A stretch of 64,000 nucleotides of DNA from Onchocerca lupi (taxonomy: Eukaryota; Nematoda; Chromadorea; Rhabditida; Onchocercidae), in contig JAOVVO010000011.1 of assembly GCA_028564675.1 (NCBI GenBank), positions 186,001-250,000 on the forward strand. The letters are read 5' to 3'. Below are positions 34,501 to 46,002 of this stretch, piece by piece (positions within the stretch are counted from its first letter, which is position 1; each line of letters opens with the position of its first letter). The translations under genes and the position numbers were made by a program. The notes below the pieces were generated by a model that did not search any database, was not told the DNA's origin, and was given only the letters and a program-made list of their open reading frames with translations.

Positions 34501-35165
34501 TCAAGAAAATCAAAATTTAAAAACACTTCCAAAATTATGGGTTAATTACTTTTGGTCGTACTGCTTCTGTTAATCTTTGAATAAATGGAATTTCATTTTC
34601 ATTGAATACTATTTCAGTCACTTCTCTTGTTTTAAACATCCTTTACTTGTCCTGAATTTCAGCAAAATCCTTTTTTTGATGATATCATTGGATTTCAATA
34701 AATTACAATTTTAGAAACGAAAACGAATAGTAGCTACATACGGTGCTTCTAAATGGGTCGGATTACTTCAGTATGCTATTATAGCTCCATTTCAAGCTTT
34801 ACATCGCATCTTGCTTTATATATTTGGTTATAATGGTTCTACATCGCCGTTAACCAGTACAGCTAGTTCCAACGGTGTTAGCACTGTACCGAGCAAAGTT
34901 CGCAAAGAAAAAGACAGTAATGGGCATTACAAAGACCGTGTTAGACAAGTAAGAATAAATTTGTTAAATGAAGTTTAGATTTTCACTTTTGTCTGGGACT
35001 TATCATAGATGCATTTTATTTTCCCAGAATAAATTCAAAATGTGAACTTTTGAAAAAAAAAAACCAATTTAGGAAGGTAATGTTCGGAGATTCCATAACG
35101 AGGAGGATTCTTCACATTCAGATGACGAAGCCAGGTGGAATGGTAATTCAACTCAGCAACTGTAA
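31577..35165 (+). CDS. UBXN4: UBX domain protein 4 (erasin) homolog
   Basis: UBXN4 is an ER-membrane protein that recruits the p97/VCP ATPase and promotes ER-associated degradation. Exons: 31577-31667, 32270-32401, 32661-32785, 32956-33074, 33230-33344, 33500-33609, 33687-33788, 34098-34200, 34317-34439, 34715-34948, 35073-35165; 1,347 nt, 448 aa. Order of parts: thioredoxin-like N-terminal part (starts MKWFEGGIAEAIA; PVFVVPASYVID near residue 80), a Lys/Glu-rich coiled coil (about 155-230), a UBX domain (about 265-340, containing MYPRREFPD and LTPSATVLVLS), a hydrophobic stretch (about 354-379) that can embed in the ER membrane, and a C-terminal tail ending ARWNGNSTQQL, closely like the vertebrate tail. 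All introns are GT-AG except the third, whose donor is AAG|GCAAGT. The acceptor 16 nt before the start suggests trans-splicing or a 5' UTR intron. Confidence 0.95.
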
Positions 35166-36769
35166 TGATTGACTTCTGGGTTCCAAGTGTAAAAGTGATT
35201 TTATTATAATACTTCGCTTATGTTCACTTTTATGTTAATTTTTCAACAAATTGTGATCTTATTTTCAATTTTATGGTGTAAACTTTTTCTTTAATTTATC
35301 TAATTTGGTGTCAGTTCAGTTATGTAACCGAAACTTCCGGTGGATTAAACACTCTTTGATGATTACATTTGTTTGCCTTTTTTGGGAAGAGATAGATATA
35401 TGTTATTGTATCTGACCTGCAATTGTATTGCGCTCTATCCGGAGATACTGAATAGCTGGAAACTGGTTAAAAAGTGAAGACATTTATCATGGTAAATTTG
35501 GAACATGTGAAAGAATAGAAAACAAAGTTTCCCCTCGAAATGATACACATATTTCCTTTGATCAATCAGTTAACTTTTTTGCTTTCCAGAATAATATATA
35601 TAACAGAACTGGAATAACTTATACAGAATTATTTTAACGAAAAAGTCATGCAGTATAGGTGGCAAAGTATTTAAGAATATTCGAAATATTTTTTGTTTCG
35701 TGGAACTTATTTTACAATTCATATCGATCTTCAAATTTTTTTCTTGAATCTGAACTTTTTTCCACATGAATTTTTCATATTCATCTATTCCAACAGTTGT
35801 ATTTGTCTATCCTTGCTTTCTTTTCTTTCACAGTTTTTGTTTTGATAGTATCTATAGAATGGAATAAATTAGTTTATTGAAGAGTTTCCTAATTATCATT
35901 TTGGCAAATACAATTCTATTGTATTTGGGTTGTGTGACGGATGACCCCATCTTCCTAGTAATAGGAATACACTGGTAAACAGTTAAATGATGTAAAATTA
36001 GCTGCACAAGATGATATGAGAGTGATAGTACATTTTCTTTTGGTTCACATAGGTACCAGAATACTGTATATAAATAAATGAAGTTGGAAATTTGCATACT
36101 AAGAATTATTTTAGTAATTCATTCATTACCGACTAGTGAATAAATGATAACAGTTTATGATTTGCTTCTTCAGATGGTCCTTGAAACTTCTCAACGTAAG
36201 TCTAAAATTTTTCTTCTAGAATGTAATTGGAATTTTCTAGAATCTAGAATATAACTTTTTTTTGTAGTGATAATACATTTCTTCTAGTTCACATCTCCTT
36301 CTGGTATCATATCATTTTATTCTATTACTTATCGGTTATATTTATAAACCTATAATTATCATAGTTATAATTTAATGAAAAAAGAAATGATATTATAAAA
36401 ATGATCGGTTATTTGTAAACATTTTCATTACACTTTAATTAACATAATGATAATAATAAAGTGTTTCTTCCTTCTTCTGCAGTGGAAAAAAAAAATGAAA
36501 TGATAAAAAAAGGCAACTGTCAACATTATCGATTGTCTGTGACAATTTCATCTTATCCTAATTAATATCTAATTAATATAATGATGGGGTAGTAAATAAA
36601 GTAGTATTCCTTCTCTTTTTTTTTTAAATGCATCATTTCATATCATTCCATTTTGACCTAATAGTATTAGTCAGAAGCATCTACAGATAAAAGAGGAGAA
36701 GATTAAACTGAATGTTATTTGACATTTTTTCATTTGATGAAATACTAAAATGTGTGTGTGTGTGTACAT

Positions 36770-36905
36770 GTCTGTGACAGCTGGGAGGGTGGTGCCCGTC
36801 TGTTGGCGATCAGCTGGAATGGATCGGTTGAACGGCGCGATTCACAGACAGATAGATTGGTTGGAATGGATCGTTTGGGAATGGATCGCTGAAATGGATG
36901 GCACA
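36770..36905. other. GC-rich island with CAGCTG pair and repeated motif
   Basis: This short block is markedly richer in G and C than its surroundings. It contains two CAGCTG E-boxes (36778-36783 and 36811-36816) and three copies of GGAATGGATCG (36816-36826, 36863-36873, 36878-36888). CAGCTG is the known AP-4 core site, and the next gene downstream encodes an AP-4 family factor about 1.9 kb away. Whether it is an enhancer, a small RNA or a repeat is unknown. Confidence 0.45.
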
Positions 36906-37024
36906 GCATTGTAGTAGCCTCACTCCAATTTTTCTTCTTTCCTTATAGCACACTCAGCACCTCTATCTGTTAGCATCTTTTTTTTTTTTTTTTCACTTTC
37001 ATTTTATTGTTATTTTTATCGGTT

Positions 37025-37280
37025 TTACGCACGTATGCACGCATATATGCACGTGCATTCATGCAAAATCATATAAATATACACGTACACATACATACGC
37101 ATACATACGTATATATGTATATTTATACACACACACGCATATATAGATATCCATGCACACACGTACATACACGCATACATACACGTACACAGATCATACC
37201 CATTGACATGCATATATGTACACATCCATACACACATACGCATAAATATACTACACATTCATACACATTCACCTACATAC
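37025..37280. repeat. CATACA/CACG low-complexity block
   Basis: Alternating purine-pyrimidine sequence built from ACATACATAC, CACGTACA and GCATATATG elements, like the blocks at 1690-1800 and 15950-16160. Overlapping His/Thr/Tyr-rich frames on both strands here are artefacts. Confidence 0.75.
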
Positions 37281-38059
37281 AAATATATATATACTCAATT
37301 CTGATGATTTTTGAACATTTCTAAATGTTAGCGTGTATAACCGGTAACATGTTCACACCCATTTTTGAAGTTGCAAAGAAATATCAAGTAATTTTTCCTT
37401 TTAAATTCCAAAAAATTTCAGAAAATTTGATAAAAATCAATTATTGAGTTTTGTGTTGATCCGTGTTGATCAGTGATTAAATCACATCCCATTGTCCTGA
37501 TGGATTGATTGTTTCGGATAAAAGTTATCGGTATTAAATCCCGCGAAAATTTCGATTTGATGTATTTATTTTGTTTTGATTACTGTTAATCTGCAACAGA
37601 TGTGTTAATAATTGCTTCAATGGATCATATAATTCTTTCTTCCAATTTTAAATTAATGTTCACAGTCTGTTTGGCTCCCCCTCCATAGAATAGGCTTCAT
37701 GCTTTGGAGGTTTAAAGGATTTAAAATGAAGCATGAAACCGACTAGTACTCAGTATTAATGCTCATTTGGACGCTAAACGGTATAGTATTTAAAAAGTTG
37801 TGATTTTATAGTGAAGTGATCGAAGATACATTCTGATCCATAAGCAATTCTTTCCCATTAATTCAAAATCTGATATTTCACGCACTAACCTACTTAATAG
37901 AAATTTTCGCAACCTGTTTAAGCAAATTCCAAAACAAATTTATAGTTATCGTTTATTTCATTCTCTATTAATTTCACCGGCATTATTCGTGTTCCAACTA
38001 GTCTGCATAAATAAAAGTGCCCGCTCACTTTTACCTTTTTTGATGCATTGTTGTTTCGA

Positions 38060-38460
38060 AATTTTAAATCAGTCGGAGAAGAACCGTTTTGTCGGAAATC
38101 ACAGTGAACATTTACACTTTTATTTATAAAGATTATTTGTCGACCATTATCTAGTAGTGAATCAATGACTGATTAATCTTGCTTTCTTTATCTGTTAATC
38201 AGTGTTTTTGGCGGGAAACATGTTTTTTCTTACGGTGTTTTGGTGGTAAACATGTTTATCCTTATGGGCAGATTAAAAAAAAAAAAAAAAAAAGTAGGTA
38301 TGTCTATACCGAAACACGCATCTATTCGAATGCAACGTTGTGTTGAAATTTCAAAGCAATCGATGAAGAACTTGCAACATTGTGCCAAAAGCCACAACGA
38401 ACATTTACATTTTTATTTCATGTAGATTGTTTCTTATTATCTGCTTAATCTCTTAAGATT
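38060..38460. repeat. Diverged local duplication
   Basis: Sequence around 38060-38150 recurs in diverged form around 38335-38430; the clearest shared phrase is GAACATTTACA followed by TTTTTATTT. Between them, two copies of a shorter unit around AAACATGTTT lie at about 38203-38234 and 38235-38267. This suggests serial local duplication upstream of the bHLH gene. Confidence 0.5.
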
Positions 38461-38746
38461 ATCATACTAGTAACGGTCATAAATTTTCAAACATATCATA
38501 AGTAACTATTTCGAAATTTGTTTAATCAAATTGAAAACAATCCTACTTAGATTAATAGGCGGAATATTCATATACATTCTATCTTCGAGCCTATGCGTGA
38601 AATATTCATTACATATTTATGTCTTCAACGGATGCTATATCTCTTTTCTCTTCCACCTGTTACAAAATCATTTTAAGCGATTATTGAATAAATTCTTCAA
38701 CTTATTAATTTGTTGTTGTTGTTGTTTAGTAAGAAATAACGGAAAA

Positions 38747-39886
38747 ATGAAGGATGAATATATAGCACGTCTGGAAAATACGAACGATGCACACTCAATA
38801 GTGAAAACTAAAGGTAATAATAGTAACAGTGCAGATGAAGACGAAGAACGATTTTCCGCTCAATCTCATAGAAGGTTCATTATTTTCATTATCCAGAATT
38901 ATCGAGTTTCGTGTTTCATCTTCATATTTTGAATAGAAAATATATTTAAATATATTTTATTCTGCAGAACTAGAGCAGATTAAAGATTAATTCGTTGTAC
39001 AGAATCCAGAAATTTTTCTTTTTAAAGTTTAAGATTTTATTCAGAATGATCTTTTTCAATTTTTTTTTAGATATACAATATAATAATAGAAATAGTTTCA
39101 TTAATTAAATTTGTCTCACTGAACAAATGAGCTATTATTATTTGGTTAATAGTAAATTGCATTTTTATACGTTTCCTGGATGTTTTTGATATTTATTTCT
39201 GCTTACTTTGCAATTTACGTCAAAAAATGTATAGCAATTCAGAAGAAAAAGATTAGATATGATTTATCCAAATAATCAGATAACATAGGATGCTATCTAA
39301 TTTTTTGTCTTTTCGTGTTCTCATCATACTTCAGAATTTTTTAATTAAGCAACTCATCCAGTGAAGTAAATAAATATTTACTCATTTTAATTATTACAAA
39401 AAGAAAGGAATCAGATCAAATTTATGTATAGAATCTGAATAAGATTGTCTTATTACTCCGTACAATAGAATACGAGGAATTTATCGAGACTTGTTTATCT
39501 TTAATAATGAACATGAGCTATAAAAAGAAAAATTACATCCCATATGAAGCTATTTTTGAATACTTCCGGAAAGAAAAGGCTTATTTTGTCTGGAAATGAG
39601 CCAAGACGATTGATAAATAGATAGCCTATAAATAAAGTATTGTTTTTTTCTAATATTATCAAGCTGATGTCTCTTCTTTTGCATTACTTTTCAGATTTCT
39701 AAACAAGACAAAAAAAAAAAGAAGGAATGCATTTCATAAGAAAGAAATAACTAAGTTGAATGGAACTAGGCCAAGTGAAACTAAGTTAACCTAAGCCAAA
39801 TTGAAGTTTAATTAAATTAATTGATTAAATTAGGCTCGCTTGTGTATGTATGTATGATGTGTGTGTATATGTAAAGTATGTACGGG

Positions 39887-39927
<41 letters not shown>

Positions 39928-42900
39928 ATAAATGTACTTTTGAAAAAGCGATGAAATGAACCATAAAGATGCAAATGTTCTTTTGCAACATTGCCAGTTT
40001 TACTTTACCTTTAATTACTTCATCCTTTTCTTTCTCATCCTTCACGTATTGCTAACGAACAATTTGGCAACTTTTTTTATGTACACAAGCATATTTCTCC
40101 ATCTCTCTCTATAAATCATCATCTGTATGTTTATGTAGGTGTAGATGGATATGTGGGTGGATGAGTAGTAGTCAGTCCACCACTTTTGATCACAGAACAG
40201 CGGGCAAGTTCTGTTCTTGTTTTTGTAGTTCTTTTGATGTCGATAGCAAATAGTGGTAGTATGTTGGTTTGGTAGTAATTGATAGCGACGGTTGCAAACG
40301 ATCATGGCGATATGTGTATGTGTCTGTATGGATGTGAATGTATGTGTAAGTATGTGTCTGTATGTGTGTGCACGCTTTTTCGCAGCATTTTAGCAACATT
40401 TTTTGTTTCTAATCTTTTCATATGATACAAATTTAGGGAATAAAAGAATGCAAATTGTATTATATTAGTTCACTGTACATACATTCTGTAATAATAAATG
40501 TAAAAGAAAAATTTCATAAATTTCATGTTATCTTAAGAGTATCAAGAATAGACTGGAAAAATTTCAAATTCTCGTTATAATCATGAAGAATATCTTGTGA
40601 AGTTTTCACGTTATTGAAATAAGTAACGAGGAAGAGCCTGAGAGATTTCATGTGAATACAATAAGCATGAAGTATAGCATGGAAAGTTCGACCTCGGTAG
40701 CGCAATAAGTTTATGACATCATAAATTGTTATTGTTTATAATTATAGTGATAAATTACAAAATCATCGCAGTATTTTGCTAAAAGAGCATTTGAATATCA
40801 TCTAGCACAAGATTCAGCATTAATTTTCTGAAGAAATCGTAATTAATTATTTTTTTTTTCAGTTAAATTTCTGATCAGATGGCAGTATTTTAAAATAAAC
40901 AGAAATAAATGTATGTAAGAGCGGTAAAAAATTTTCTCTTAGGAAAACTGTTAATCATATTTCCAAATATTTTAGTTTTAATAGTTAGAATAATTAGAAC
41001 TATCGGTTCGCCAATAGGCATAAAAGATATCTTCATTTTAGAAATGTGAGAATTTGGCGAAATCCAGTGTCGATTTTATGATGTACGTAAGGAATGATAG
41101 AAAATTTTCATATTGAGAATGGAATTTAAATTACAGTCTTTTCACAAATATATATTTCAAGATTGTTAAAAATATTTAAAAAAGTATCTCCTAAGATTAA
41201 GAATCTATCCTAACTTGCCAAATTTTTTTGAGATGGGAGAATCACGTAATTATGTAACTTACTGAATGTTTTGAGATGAAAGAATTACGTGATTACCAGA
41301 TATTTTGAAATAAGATATTGATATCACACACATTGAATCCTTTGCTAAATTCATAGTTGTTCATTTTTTAATTCAAAAAGAAAGAAATATAATCAAAGAT
41401 GTATGCATGACCCATCTTGGATTTGAAGCCCCGCTGCTATGTGAAACCTAATAGTTAATGAGATATTTTTCTAACAGATGGCTTGAAAGATATCCGATAA
41501 CAGCAATGGAAACAGTAAGGAATTGAAATTATACAAATTAGACAATTAAACAAAAGGATGAGGAATTGCTTTTCAATGTTGCGCATCATTTGTACGGCAC
41601 CCCAGACATTCTAGGCCATGATTTTGGCGTCTCAATGTTTAGATTTTAAATCTAAAAAAAAATCGGGGGAATTAGTAAAACATTGTTCATCATCCATCAT
41701 TGCTGAAAAATTGATCATTGTTCATGTGTCTGCAAAGCTCATTTGATATATTTGTTTGACATTTTACTTTCTTAGTGTTCAGTTGAAGGGTATTAAGTTT
41801 TAAACTTAAATTAAGGGCCAATAGAGCGGTTACGCTCATTCTGTCTTCTTTTTATCCATATACTTCAATAAATTCACTCTGTTGTGTTGTAGTTGGTCAA
41901 ATCTTCGTTTCTTCATTGAAATTTTTGATTTAAGAATTAATTTTAGCGAATCGCCATCATATCATACGGGCAGTAGTGAGCCACCGAATGATCCCATATC
42001 ACCGCCGATGGGCGGTAATATCGACACAACCGATCGGCGCCTTCGTCGTCAAATTGCCAATTGCAACGAACGTCGTCGTATGCAAAGTATCAATGCCGGT
42101 TTTCAATCATTGAAATTGCTATTGCCTAGAAGAGATGGTGAAAAATTGAGCAAAGTGAGTCTTTTGTTATGATAACTGCACACCTCATTGAATTGTCATT
42201 AAGGAAAAGATGAAGTATCTTTGTGATTTGCAAGAAACGCATCATTTCAAGTTTTTATTGTTGTCCGCCAAATGTATTTTAGCAAACAATAATTTGGCTC
42301 ATTGCCCGCTAAATATCTTTTCAAGGGCATAGGCAGCGAGCTCATAATTACATGTTCATAAGAAGAAACTAGCGCTGAAAAAAAAAGCAAATAGGGAAGG
42401 TATTTTTAGTATTATGTTTGCTTACTAAAAATTTTTTTTGCACTAAATTTAGCTATTTTAGGCTGCAATACTGCAACATACAGTGGAACTAATTCAGACA
42501 TTGCGTGCTGAGAAAATGAAGCTTGTCGAAGAGAAAGAAACAGTTATAAATGCTAAAAAGCGAAAAATTCAAGGTTTTCTTGAATTGATAACAAAAAAAA
42601 AAAAAAAAAATGAATTGCTTTGTTGTTTATTCTAAAAATTTTATTATCATTGCAATATTTGATCAAGTTTGAACAGTGCTTTCTTATCATATAAAGTTTA
42701 TATGTAGTGTTAAAAGAGTTACAAATGCTTGGAGATAAAAAAATTTTTTTGGCGCACAAAGGTCTCATACACTATAAAGCTATTGCATTCCCGTTTGAAT
42801 GTTTGCTGCTCGAATTCTGCAAAAAGCCAATAATTGGATTTCTAAGCATGTAATTTATTAAGAGCCTCTTACGATTTCTGCGATGAACATTAAAGAGATG

Positions 42901-44367
42901 GAATTGCTCCTCTGTTCATATTAAATATTTTTTTATTTTTTATTTTTCCAGATGAAAATATGCGGGAACATGGTATAATAGGTGAATTGACGGCTGCGCT
43001 GGAACATGAGCGTCGTTTGCGACATCTTTATGAGAGAATGTTTAATTTATGGACAAGTTCTCCGGTGCTTTCACAGTTCCTTCCAAAACCGAATACATCG
43101 ATAATTAATCCAGCTATTGCGCTGCAGAATGTCATACCTCCAATTTTACATACACGTGGATTTGCAGGTTCTTGTTTGAAATTTAACTGTAAATTAAATA
43201 ATTTATTATTTTACAAGTCTTTCCTTTCAGCTGTTTTTTTCATTCATTTTTAGAATAATAGCTGTTCTGCTATATGCCGTATCCATTGGTGTAAGTAAAA
43301 ATTCGGAAACTTTCATAGTGTTTGAAGATTTAACATCATTCAAATGTTGATCACAAGTATTAGTGAATTTCGTAAAATAAACTTATTGAAGTATTGTTTT
43401 ATTAAATCAGATTTGTTTCGGAATTTTTTACAAAATTTTCTCAGTCTTTATCCAGCATTTGAAAAATCAGGAGTGAATTGGATTCTAGTGTAATTTAGAA
43501 GAATCCCATGGGAATTTCGATGGACGGACTTTGTCTTTTTGCATCTAAAAAATTGTAAAATTGCGTGAAAAATTATTCAGAATTTCATCCTTAATAACCT
43601 TATAATTATCGAGCAAATCATGTAGATTCCATTCTCTTTTCCTTTCTATCTTCTGAATGAAATTCCGAAAAAATGGAACTATTAACGAAACTCTTTTGTA
43701 ATATGAAAATTTGATCATATAGCTACTGTTTTTAGATTAATTTATTTAGAAAAACTTGTCTAAACGAATCAAAAAGAAATTATTTTTGTCTTTCAAAATT
43801 TTTGGAAGTCAGTGAAAATGTCAAGATAGTTTAATTTTTGCTGTTTTTAGTTTTACGAATCATTTAAATAAAATTGTTTCCATTCGTTTTCGGTTAATTT
43901 ACTCCATTCAGAATCCACTGGGAATGTATCGTTGTCTTTTTCAGGACTTTTACCGCCTGCACTTCTGATCGATAATCTGTTGACTAACGCACGAATAAAT
44001 AGTAATGGTTGTGGTACTGGTAATGATAATAGTAATGGTAGTGCCGGACCATTACAAACTACAAGTTTCGATTTAAGTATGTTTACGGGTAATTTGGTAT
44101 CGGAAACAGCAGTATCGGCAATAGCAGCTAATAACGAAGCACGCTTTGTCGATGACAGAAAACCGTCACCATCACAAACACAACCACCACCACCAATTGG
44201 TGATTTGCTTACACAACCATCACCGTTTCCCTTTAATTCTCTAGAAAATGCCTCTGGAGCTAATTTGAATTCAAATTTCTATACAATTCTGGAAGCAATT
44301 CGACAGTTAGAAGAAAGTGCTTCAAATCTCAGTGGTTCCACTACTACATCAACGGTTAACCAACAGC

Positions 44368-44446
<79 letters not shown>

Positions 44447-44474
44447 GCAACAACCGAATGTATTAGTTCGCTAA
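38747..44474 (+). CDS. hlh-11: AP-4 family bHLH transcription factor
   Basis: The bHLH region reads RRQIANCNERRRMQSINAGF and then QSLKLLL, nearly the same as vertebrate TFAP4, whose C. elegans counterpart is HLH-11. These factors bind CAGCTG E-boxes as dimers. Exons: 38747-38874, 41947-42154, 42462-42573, 42952-43167, 43945-44474; 1,194 nt, 397 aa. The bHLH is at about residues 73-126, followed by a charged helical extension. A second conserved-looking helical segment (GIIGELTAALEHERRLRHLY) is encoded by exon 4. The C-terminal exon is Asn/Ser/Gly-rich and ends in 31 glutamines and PNVLVR. The first exon (acidic, 42 codons) lies 3 kb upstream and joins in phase (AG|C); it is the least certain part. 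Its ATG follows an acceptor ending at 38729, so trans-splicing there is plausible. Confidence 0.93.
38875..41946. other. First intron of hlh-11
   Basis: A 3 kb intron, much larger than the others in this gene. It contains a TG/TATG run at 39840-39935, a TGTATG-rich stretch at 40310-40372 and an inverted repeat at 41240-41294. No other exon was supported. Confidence 0.6.
39840..39935. repeat. TG and TATG microsatellite
   Basis: TATG units flank a core of about thirteen TG dinucleotides near 39884-39910. It lies in the hlh-11 first intron; a related TGTATG block follows at 40310-40372. Confidence 0.85.
44361..44453 (+). repeat. CAA/CAG repeat encoding 31 glutamines
   Basis: This is a 31-codon in-frame run near the C-terminus of the HLH-11 homolog. 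Twenty-nine codons are CAA; only the second and the twenty-ninth are CAG. Confidence 0.95.
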
Positions 44475-46002
44475 AATGGGTAAAGATATCCGATGATGTT
44501 TTTTTCTTGAATGGATCTCGTCGAATTTCTCTTTTCATTTTCATTTGAATTATTTTTTTCTTCCAAGGAAGAATTCTCAATTTCCTTCACTTCGGTGAGC
44601 TTCTTTTCAATATACTGCCGGACATAGATCTATATTTGCCTCATGCAATTATCTTTTTTTCTTTTTTCTTTATTTTTGCTTTCTAATATTACATATTTTT
44701 ATTGGTGGGTTATTTTTCTACTTTTCTTAGATCTTGGACTTTTTTTTTCTTCCAAGTTTGCATTATTTATTTTATCAATTGTAAGTAAATTTTTAAATCT
44801 TCGAATAATTGTACTTGATGCACGATTACATCTCTGAGATATCGAAAGCATCACACTGAGAGCCCAAATGATTTCGATAATTTCTGCATATCCTTTACCG
44901 TAACTTATGTACGATAGTAATAGAAATTTGCATTTTATTTCATGAATTAGTATTAATCGTATGGGCTACTAATTAATCCGATGATATTATAGAATGATGG
45001 TTTCTTTTTAATTATTTGTGGATTTTTTTTTCCAGATCTTCTGTATTTCTTTCTTTTGTCATTTGAGGGTTTCTCTTTTGTAAGGGTTTTTTCTTTTGCT
45101 GCTGCTATGCTTTTCAAGGGTTCATTATTCGTTAGGACGAGATTTTGCATATTTTCAATTTTTTAAGTTATTCTACATGATATAGTTAAGCCGAAGTGTT
45201 TTTACAACTACTGTTGTCACACTTCCTGTGATTTTTTATTAGTAAATGTCATTCTTACTACTATGCTTTTTGTTTTGTTTGTTTTGTTATTACTTCGTTT
45301 TGACTAACTGTTGAAATACTCAGATTTAGTTCATTTCAATTAAGATCAGTTTCTTTGCTGGTTTGTTTTTTTACGAAATGTTTCTTATGAATTTTTGTTT
45401 TTTAACAAAAATTTCCACTATCTTTTTTATATTTTATTCAAAATTTCATCCTCACTTTATGTTTTTAAAATTTTTTAAATTTTCAAAAATTTTGGAAAAA
45501 ACGTGCGGAAATATTTTTTTCAAACTTACTTTGCTCACCCTTTCGTTGAGTGATAAGCTACGGTAAAAATTTTTATATTTGTTTAAAAAAAAATTTTATT
45601 TTCGTTTCTATTGCAGTATTTGAATGGCTTGACAATTTAAACAAGTTTTCTTCATAAATGGAAAAATTATTATTTTTTGGTGGATGAAAAGAAATTATAG
45701 GTGTAATTCTTGTTCAGTCATTTTTGTATTTTTTTACATATTTTCGGAAACATCGTTTTTACCAGTAAAGAAATATTTCATTGGTGTAAGTGAAATACTT
45801 CAAATGTAAAATGGGGAAATACTCATTATTAAGGAATGGATTTATTACTAGAATTTTAATTGCTGCATTTCTTCAAAAACAAGAGGATTTGCAAACTGAA
45901 ATTTTTTCCAGCCAATAATTAGCTTTAAAACTGGGGATTTTGGTTTGATGCAATATGATTCCATCAATTGGTATGATTTATTGAATTCAAAATTCGAAAT
46001 GT
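44475..46002. other. Convergent intergenic region, hlh-11 and bbs-7
   Basis: The two genes converge across about 1.5 kb of T-rich DNA with no supported exon. A minus-strand AATAAA (TTTATT at 45977-45982) lies about 20 nt beyond the bbs-7 stop and is the likely polyadenylation signal for that gene. No clear AATAAA was seen for hlh-11. Confidence 0.6.
45977..45982 (-). terminator. Candidate polyadenylation signal of bbs-7
   Basis: TTTATT on the plus strand reads AATAAA on the minus strand, about 20 nt after the bbs-7 stop codon. The close spacing would give a very short 3' UTR. Confidence 0.5.

Larger units (their letters stand above)
35166..38746. other. Intergenic region upstream of the bHLH gene
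   Basis: No gene is supported. The UBXN4 3' end may lie as far as the AATAAA at 35863-35868. The stretch includes a TG run near 36751-36765, a small GC-rich island at 36770-36905, a CATACA/CACG low-complexity block at 37025-37280, and locally duplicated sequence at 37990-38460. Immediately before the bHLH start is a good acceptor (TTGTTTAG, ending 38729). Confidence 0.55.

Noticed and set aside
37007..37324. 105-codon plus-strand frame and its antisense partner
   Set aside because: Same low-complexity repeat type; no protein features.
38240..38425. 61-codon plus-strand frame
   Set aside because: Contains a poly-Lys run from an A tract and overlaps the local duplication; the duplicated copy does not keep the frame.
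44356..44580. Poly-valine minus-strand frame
   Set aside because: Antisense of the HLH-11 glutamine repeat.
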